In this document: positions 7,160-11,458 of the stretch, piece by piece | Numbering within the stretch: the first letter of the stretch is position 1 | Layout of the letters: each line of letters opens with the position of its first letter | Origin: Puniceicoccales bacterium | GTDB taxonomy: Bacteria > Verrucomicrobiota > Verrucomicrobiia > Opitutales > LL51 | DNA length: 11,458 nucleotides | NCBI GenBank assembly: GCA_031266235.1 | Contig: JAISBJ010000056.1 | Coordinates: 1-11,458, forward strand | Direction: 5' to 3' | Position numbers and translations under genes: made by a program | Notes under the pieces: model-generated | Told to the model about the DNA's origin: nothing | Database searches by the model: none | Seen by the model: only the letters and a program-made list of their open reading frames with translations

Positions 7160-7372
7160 CGACCTTTGGGTTTGCAAAAAAATCCGATTGAAACGAGACA
7201 ATCATTGAGTTTGCGGCGGCATCGGCACCGGCGGAGTATTATTGGAGCTTCCGGGGATGAAAAAGTTAAGACTTATAGTGGCGAAGGAATTGGAACTCAT
7301 AAAAGTAAAAAAAATGAAAATTCATTCGAAGAAAAGCGGCCTCCGAGTTTACAAAAAAATCCGATCGAAACG
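7022..7372 (+). repeat. In-frame tandem repeat, 177-base period (59 residues), two copies
   Basis: Positions 7022-7195 match 7199-7372 at a constant offset of 177 bases with no indels. I count about 18 differences in 174 bases (about 90% identity). Both copies encode SLSLRRHRHRRSIIGASGDE, then a Lys/Ser/Glu-rich stretch, then LQKNPIET. One difference turns an AAG lysine codon into the TAG stop at 7157-7159. This repeat is older or faster-diverging than the 198-base repeat in the GspB-like gene. Confidence 0.95.
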
Positions 7373-7816
7373 GTGATGATTGTCGCCAAACGTCGCCGCG
7401 ATTTTGAGTATTTATCGGGTATTTTCCATGCTTTGCGGGGAGGTCCCTACGCGCCGAATCGGGTGGCGGGTGGCAAGGAACAGCGCTATATTATTCGCGG
7501 GAGTGGCGCGGGCGGAGCGGAGAAGCTGAGCGGGGTTTACGCCGTCGTTGTACTCGGGGAGTCGCTGGAAAATTGGATGGGCCACGCCACTTTGACTCTG
7601 GAATATTTCCGCTGCGGCTCACTGAAGCGTCAGACGTTACGCGTGCCGATCGACGTCCGGGACGTCGCCGATGACCGGCAGATTTTCATTTTTTTAGATC
7701 CTTTGCCCAAAAATAGGCGGAAATTTCTCGCGTGGAAAGTGACGCTCGACGACAGCGAACGCAATGTCCAACACACTCAAGTCAGTCTTTCTTGGAAAAT
7801 TTTTATGAAAAATTAA
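7166..7816 (+). CDS. 3' part of the amber-interrupted gene: unrecognised protein with 59-residue repeat
   Basis: This open frame is in phase with 6941-7159 and separated from it only by the TAG at 7157-7159. It could start at TTG 7166, or at GTG 7373/ATG 7376 after the repeat. The first about 70 residues hold the second repeat copy (SLSLRRHRHRRSIIGASGDE onward). The remaining about 145 residues look like a compact domain. They contain VMIVAKRRRDFEYLSGIFHAL, a Gly-rich stretch (RGSGAGGAEK) and alternating hydrophobic strands (YAVVVLG, HATLTLEYF, TLRVPIDVRD, RQIFIFLDPL, KFLAWKVTLDD), suggesting a beta-rich fold. There is no signal peptide on this part alone and no catalytic motif that I can name. 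If made only from an internal start, it would stay in the cytoplasm. The function is unknown. Confidence 0.55.
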   Translation: MGLQKNPIETRQSLSLRRHRHRRSIIGASGDEKVKTYSGEGIGTHKSKKNENSFEEKRPPSLQKNPIETVMIVAKRRRDFEYLSGIFHALRGGPYAPNRVAGGKEQRYIIRGSGAGGAEKLSGVYAVVVLGESLENWMGHATLTLEYFRCGSLKRQTLRVPIDVRDVADDRQIFIFLDPLPKNRRKFLAWKVTLDDSERNVQHTQVSLSWKIFMKN

Positions 7817-7953
7817 TAAAAAAAGTATCTAAAGAGCGCGTCGCGCACGAAAAATGACCGCAAAAATAAAAAATTAGTCCGGCTGTAAAAGACAAATTCA
7901 AGAGAATTTTGGAGCGGAATAGGCCGTTGACATTTTTTAAAAAACAACAATAA

Positions 7954-8427
7954 ATGGCTGCGGATATGTTTGTGTGCAAGTCGAGAATTTTGATTGAGTA
8001 CCTGGGAAAATTTCTCCTGTTGGAGCGCCAATTCGGCGATAAAACAATGTTGATTTTGCCCGGCGGGAAGGTGGAGCCCTTCGACGAAACCCAGAGCGAA
8101 GTGGTCCGCAAACTCGGCGAAAACGGCGAAGAATGTAACGACGGCGACGTCTTCCTCAATGCCATTCGCCGCGAAATTTACGAAGAATTAAAAATTAATT
8201 TACCACCCGTTGTCGACTATTTTGGGAGCAGTTTTTTCGTCAATACCCAGGAAGAACAGGTGATCGACGTCGTTTTTTACGCAAAATTAACGGAGCGGCC
8301 CGAGATTACCGTCGACGGTACGGAGGTAAAATCTTTTACATGGATGGACCAAAAGGAAATCTTCGATTCGGAACAAGTTCATGACTGGCTGAAAAAAAAT
8401 CTGAGAATTTTCGATAAAATTTACTGA
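7954..8427 (+). CDS. Nudix hydrolase with an interrupted Nudix box
   Basis: This 157-residue protein belongs to the Nudix superfamily, which cleaves nucleoside diphosphates linked to another group in a metal-dependent reaction. The first half of the Nudix box is LPGGKVEPFDE (residues 35-45) and the second half is RREIYEELKI (72-81), with the metal-binding glutamates E74, E77 and E78 in place. In the canonical motif G-x5-E-x7-RE-U-x-EE-x-G-U these halves are seven residues apart. Here about 28 residues lie between them, including an acidic segment GENGEECNDGD. The usual Gly near the end is Lys. A later YFGSSFFVN...VIDVVFYAKL strand pattern and a short C-terminal helix complete the normal fold. 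The substrate cannot be read from the sequence. ATG 7954 has no clear ribosome-binding site; ATG 7966 is the alternative start. It ends six bases before the convergent gene. Confidence 0.9.
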   Translation: MAADMFVCKSRILIEYLGKFLLLERQFGDKTMLILPGGKVEPFDETQSEVVRKLGENGEECNDGDVFLNAIRREIYEELKINLPPVVDYFGSSFFVNTQEEQVIDVVFYAKLTERPEITVDGTEVKSFTWMDQKEIFDSEQVHDWLKKNLRIFDKIY

Positions 8428-8432
8428 ATTTA

Positions 8433-9002
8433 CTATTTTTTTAATGTGTGGAAGTCCGGTGATACGCGGTTATTTTTGATGGGCTCGTCCCAAGGAATAT
8501 CCCGCAATTCCGGTACCTTTTCGAATAGCGTAATCATGCTTTCGTCCGGGAAAATCTCAGTAAATTCAACGGATTCGTGGCGCCCTTCCAAAAGGGGATC
8601 CAGAAAATAAATGTACTTGAAAGTTCTGCGGAGGAGATGGTAAAGGGTCGTGCGATTTTTAGGGGTGAGAGGTAAATTTTTGTCAAAAAGAAATGCCTTT
8701 TCGCGACTCATTTCCGGTATCAATTGCGAAATTTTACCGACAATATTCCTCGCCGTCCGGGCGTTGAGACTAAAACATAGCGGCACTCGATGACGCACGT
8801 CCTCCGGAATGGGCGTATTTTTGGGCGATTTCCTGGCCTCAATGATGAAAACACCTGCCAACGGATACCGCACCTGCTTATAGGCGAGGCTTTCCCGGTC
8901 CATGAGCAGAAAATAAGCCATTTCCTCGCGCTCCAGAGATTTATTGATTATTTTATGGTCTGTCGGCATAATAGTTTGACAAAAATCTGAGAGACCCATC
9001 AT
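8433..9002 (-). CDS. Unrecognised hypothetical protein
   Basis: The longest form has 189 residues. The outer start (ATG 9002, tandem with 8999) has no ribosome-binding site. An inner ATG at 8921 has GGAG nine bases upstream and would give 162 residues starting MAYFLLMDRESL. The codons before it (LEREE) still look coding, so I keep the longer form. No signal peptide, membrane helix or catalytic motif is visible. The middle is basic and helical (SLNARTARNIVGKISQLIPE, then NRTTLYHLLRRTFKYIYFLD). The C terminus is acidic and Pro-containing (EIFPDESMITLFEKVPEL, IPWDEPIK). It converges with the Nudix gene, and the barrel-protein promoter lies upstream on the other strand, so it is probably monocistronic. 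I cannot assign a family. Confidence 0.62.
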   Translation of the reverse strand: MMGLSDFCQTIMPTDHKIINKSLEREEMAYFLLMDRESLAYKQVRYPLAGVFIIEARKSPKNTPIPEDVRHRVPLCFSLNARTARNIVGKISQLIPEMSREKAFLFDKNLPLTPKNRTTLYHLLRRTFKYIYFLDPLLEGRHESVEFTEIFPDESMITLFEKVPELRDIPWDEPIKNNRVSPDFHTLKK

Positions 9003-9113
9003 GATATTTCATAAAATTTTGTATAGAAAAAAGTTTCGCGGGTTGCACTTTTTCGAAAAAATAATAGGTTTAATAAGGAAATAAAAATTTTTCTTATTTT
9101 CGCGATAAAATGC

Positions 9114-9142
9114 TTGACAAAGGCATTGGAATCGACTACATT
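9114..9142 (+). promoter_or_regulatory. Sigma-70 type promoter of the outer-membrane barrel gene
   Basis: TTGACA (9114-9119) is followed after a 17-base spacer by TACATT (9137-9142), matching the -35 at six of six and the -10 at four of six positions. Start of transcription would fall near 9149, leaving a leader of about 70 bases. The -10 sits inside an inverted repeat, GACTA-N7-TAGTC (9134-9150), which could be an operator. The preceding region 9003-9113 is very A/T-rich and shows no gene. Confidence 0.6.
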
Positions 9143-9219
9143 ATATAGTCAATTGGGGGTATTGCGTATGTCGGTAAGACGGGTGCGAAATATTTTCAAT
9201 AAGGAAAAAGGAATACAAA

Positions 9220-10269
9220 ATGAATAAATTATTAGCAATAACAAGTGGTTTGTTGGCAGCGGGGAGCGCCGCAGCGGAGTTCGTGCCGCCAACATTGAGT
9301 GTCGATGGAAAGGTAGCGTTTGACACGGCGTATGTTTCGGAGGGCCGCCGCCAATTGGATCAGCATTTTGCGCCGAGCGCGGAAGTTGGGGTGCCTTTAT
9401 TTGACAATGCCGGGGAGTTTTACGTCGGTTTGGACGCCTATTTAAAGGTAAATCACAAGAAAGGGAGTGACGTGGCGAGTGCGAACAAGGTGTCGCCGTA
9501 CGTAGGGTTTTCCTATGACATCACGGACATTTTCACGCTCGATTTATGGTACACGCTCAACCGCCTGGGTTCGAAGCCGGAGATTAGGGATGTAGCCGGG
9601 CGTTATATCGCCTCGATATTTCCCGATCCGGCCAATAATGGTGCCGATGCCGTATCGAATCACGATGGCACGTTGACGCCTATCGCGGTGGGTCTTAATC
9701 CTTTTTATACAGACTTAGATAATGCGTATGCTGTTAATATGGCGACGGTACTTCAAGGCCTAAACTTGCAAAAATCGCCCATCGGGAAGCGGCAGAGCCA
9801 TGAGATTTCCTTCGGAATTATGGCGGATGTGCTATGCGATCCGGCGCTCTATTTTTCCTACGATTTCACTCAGAAAAAAGCGAACGTCGAGGGAACAATC
9901 GGCCATACTTTCGATCTCGGATCCGTCGGTGCTAGCGGTTTTGCCATCGATTTGGGCGCGAAACTCGGCTACACGCACGTCAAAAAACCTTTTGGCATTG
10001 ACAGTAAGACAAAAGTTTTACAAGTCTGGGAAGATAAAAGCGTGAATCCAGCCGTGCTTAAACACGAATTGGGCGAGCTGTTCAATAAGAAAAGTTGGGT
10101 TTACTTCGGGGCAAATGCCGACGTCGTTTACGCTTTCAATGAGCATGCGAAGGCGCGCGCCGGCGTCGCGTTTTCCTGCAATAGTGCGGGGAAAAATACC
10201 TGGGTCAACGACCTCAATCGGAAAAAACATAATATTTGGTTTTCTACGGGCCTGGAATTCTCGTTCTAG
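9220..10269 (+). CDS. Putative outer-membrane beta-barrel (porin-like) protein
   Basis: This is a 349-residue precursor. Residues 1-19 (MNKLLAITSGLLAAGSAAA) form a clear Sec signal peptide with likely cleavage before E20. The mature part is rich in alternating polar/hydrophobic strands with aromatic belts: FDTAYVSEGRRQLDQ, EFYVGLDAYLKVNHK, YVGFSYDITDIFTLDLWYTL, ALYFSYDFTQ, WVYFGANADVVYAF. It ends IWFSTGLEFSF, and a terminal Phe is the classic recognition signal for outer-membrane barrel assembly. The early region resembles TorF-type putative porins, but only loosely. A pore or adhesion role is inference. The ribosome-binding site AGGA lies seven bases before the ATG. The gene has its own promoter and a strong terminator, so it is monocistronic and probably well expressed. 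A 19-codon frame in its leader overlaps the start (9168-9227). Confidence 0.84.
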   Translation: MNKLLAITSGLLAAGSAAAEFVPPTLSVDGKVAFDTAYVSEGRRQLDQHFAPSAEVGVPLFDNAGEFYVGLDAYLKVNHKKGSDVASANKVSPYVGFSYDITDIFTLDLWYTLNRLGSKPEIRDVAGRYIASIFPDPANNGADAVSNHDGTLTPIAVGLNPFYTDLDNAYAVNMATVLQGLNLQKSPIGKRQSHEISFGIMADVLCDPALYFSYDFTQKKANVEGTIGHTFDLGSVGASGFAIDLGAKLGYTHVKKPFGIDSKTKVLQVWEDKSVNPAVLKHELGELFNKKSWVYFGANADVVYAFNEHAKARAGVAFSCNSAGKNTWVNDLNRKKHNIWFSTGLEFSF

Positions 10270-10295
10270 TTCCGCAACCATTTGTGAAATAAATC

Positions 10296-10322
10296 GCGGA
10301 GGTCGAAAGGCCTCCGTTCTTT
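10296..10322 (+). terminator. Intrinsic terminator after the barrel-protein gene
   Basis: An 8-bp stem, CGGAGGTC (10297-10304) with GGCCTCCG (10309-10316) containing one wobble pair, is capped by a GAAA tetraloop and followed by TTCTTT. It lies 27 bases after the stop codon and separates the barrel-protein unit from clpC. Confidence 0.85.
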
Positions 10323-10414
10323 GTGGGCGATGGGATTGATACGGCCTGAGTTTTGGGCTGGCGGAAACATTCTGCTTGCATGTTTTGGCTTTATTAATAA
10401 CTCCGTTTCAATTT

Positions 10415-11458
10415 ATGGAACCCCTCAATTTCACTCCGCGGTCGCAGCAGGTCCTCGTTTTAGCGCGCCAGGCCGCAGATCACATGCGCAACAATTATGT
10501 CGGCACGGAACACCTCCTCATCGGATTGATTGAGTTGGGGCAGGGGATTGCGGTCAATGTGCTCAAGAAGTTGAATGTGACGCTGGATGCCGTGAACGAC
10601 CGGATTAGGAAGGCGCTCAAGGAGCAGATTCAGGACGAAAGCGCGAAGCCCTCGATGTTTTCCGAGAATATTCCCTTTACGCCGCGTGTAAAAAGAGTTT
10701 TAATTTTAGCGGCCAATGAGGCCCGCAGTTTTCAGCATCCGTACATCGGCACGGAGCATTTGTTGCTAGGGATATTGCGGGAAAAAGAGGGAATTGCGGC
10801 GAAGGTGCTGAACGAATTGGGGGTAGATGTGGAGCGTTGTCGGCAGGAAATTTTGGAGGAATTGGATCCCAATTTTGTGAGTTCGAGTTCGCCGGAAGCG
10901 GAGGATTTGAGCCCCGGAGAGCCTCCTCCGCCGCCGGAAGAGGATAATTCTCGCCCCGCTTCTAACCAAAAATTGACGGCGCTACGCGCATTTGGACGCG
11001 ATTTGACGGCCCTCGCAAAGGAGGGTGCGCTGGATCCGGTGATCGGTCGGGCGAAGGAAATCGAGCGGGCGATCCAGGTTTTGTGCCGCCGCACGAAGAA
11101 TAATCCGGCGCTGATCGGGGAAGCGGGCGTGGGGAAAACGGCCATTGCCGAGGGTCTCGCGCAGGCCATCGCCGACGAAAATGTCCCCGATGTTTTAATT
11201 GACAAAAAAATTATCGCCCTCGATTTGGCGCTGATGGTGGCCGGAACGAAGTATCGCGGGCAATTTGAGGAGCGGCTCAAGGCGGTGATGGACGAGATGA
11301 AGCGGGCGAAAAATGTGATTTTATTTTTGGATGAGCTGCATACGATTGTTGGCGCGGGGTCGTCGGAGGGGGCGATGGACGCGTCCAATATCCTCAAGCC
11401 GGCTCTGTCGCGCGGGGAAATCCAGTGCATCGGGGCGACGACGCTGGCGGAATATCGT
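10415..11458 (+). CDS. clpC: ATP-dependent Clp protease ATP-binding subunit ClpC, 5' part
   Basis: ATG at 10415 opens a frame of exactly 348 codons that runs off the end of the window with no stop. ClpC is the AAA+ unfoldase that feeds proteins to the ClpP peptidase in the cytoplasm. The N domain shows the two Clp-N repeats: FTPRSQQVLVLARQAA with YVGTEHLLIGLI, then FTPRVKRVLILAANEAR with YIGTEHLLLGIL (about residues 7-40 and 88-121). An acidic, Pro-rich linker covers about 155-182. The first AAA+ domain begins at ALRAFGRDLT. Its Walker A is GEAGVGKT (235-242), its pore loop is GTKYRGQFEER (from 287) and its Walker B is VILFLDE (301-307). The second ATPase domain lies beyond the window. No ribosome-binding site precedes the ATG, and I see no convincing promoter in 10323-10414. 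Confidence 0.97.
   Translation, partial: MEPLNFTPRSQQVLVLARQAADHMRNNYVGTEHLLIGLIELGQGIAVNVLKKLNVTLDAVNDRIRKALKEQIQDESAKPSMFSENIPFTPRVKRVLILAANEARSFQHPYIGTEHLLLGILREKEGIAAKVLNELGVDVERCRQEILEELDPNFVSSSSPEAEDLSPGEPPPPPEEDNSRPASNQKLTALRAFGRDLTALAKEGALDPVIGRAKEIERAIQVLCRRTKNNPALIGEAGVGKTAIAEGLAQAIADENVPDVLIDKKIIALDLALMVAGTKYRGQFEERLKAVMDEMKRAKNVILFLDELHTIVGAGSSEGAMDASNILKPALSRGEIQCIGATTLAEYR

Noticed and set aside
7927..7955. TTGACA 27 bases before the Nudix ATG as a promoter
   Set aside because: At a 17-base spacing the -10 would be ATAAAT, a poor match that overlaps the start codon and leaves no room for a leader.
10732..11430. 232-residue open frame on the - strand opposite clpC
   Set aside because: It is Ser/Ala/Arg-rich shadow coding of clpC, whose own frame has intact Walker motifs. 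No ribosome-binding site or motif supports it.

Overview
The window looks like the chromosome of a Gram-negative bacterium. It encodes a signal-peptide-bearing outer-membrane barrel protein ending in Phe, and an ATPase plus membrane-protein pair resembling the ExeA/GspB accessory proteins of type II secretion. It also encodes a ClpC-type chaperone and glycogen phosphorylase. ClpC together with an outer membrane would fit the Verrucomicrobiota/PVC group, but this is inference from gene style. No rRNA or marker gene in the window fixes the taxonomy.

Layout. Positions 1-1322 (+) hold the 3' end of a TPR-protein gene and a DUF2062 membrane-protein gene, about 20 bases apart. Positions 1323-1806 have no conventional gene. 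They hold a degenerate tandem array of about 206-base units with five TTGACA-containing cores spaced about 101-105 bases apart. The last core is the best -35 candidate for the following tRNA-Val(CAC). Positions 1961-6860 (-) form a tight three-gene operon transcribed glgP, then an ExeA/MshM-like ATPase, then a GspB-like membrane protein. Its junctions are a 2-base gap and an ATGA overlap. The last gene carries a recent 198-base in-frame tandem duplication. Positions 6941-7816 (+) hold a putative secreted protein of unknown function with a tandem 59-residue repeat. Its first repeat copy contains an in-frame TAG, so the gene is split in two. A Nudix hydrolase with an interrupted Nudix box (+) follows, convergent with an unrecognised gene (-). 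Positions 9114-10322 form a complete single-gene unit: promoter, outer-membrane barrel protein, intrinsic terminator. At 10415 a clpC gene starts and runs off the window end.

Overall this is mostly ordinary housekeeping and envelope DNA. No defence island, CRISPR, transposase or phage gene is visible. The unusual content is three independent tandem repeats of different ages (intergenic about 206 bases, in-frame 198 bases, in-frame 177 bases), the Nudix-box insertion, the pairing of glycogen breakdown with a secretion-type ATPase pair, and a possible leader peptide before the barrel-protein gene.
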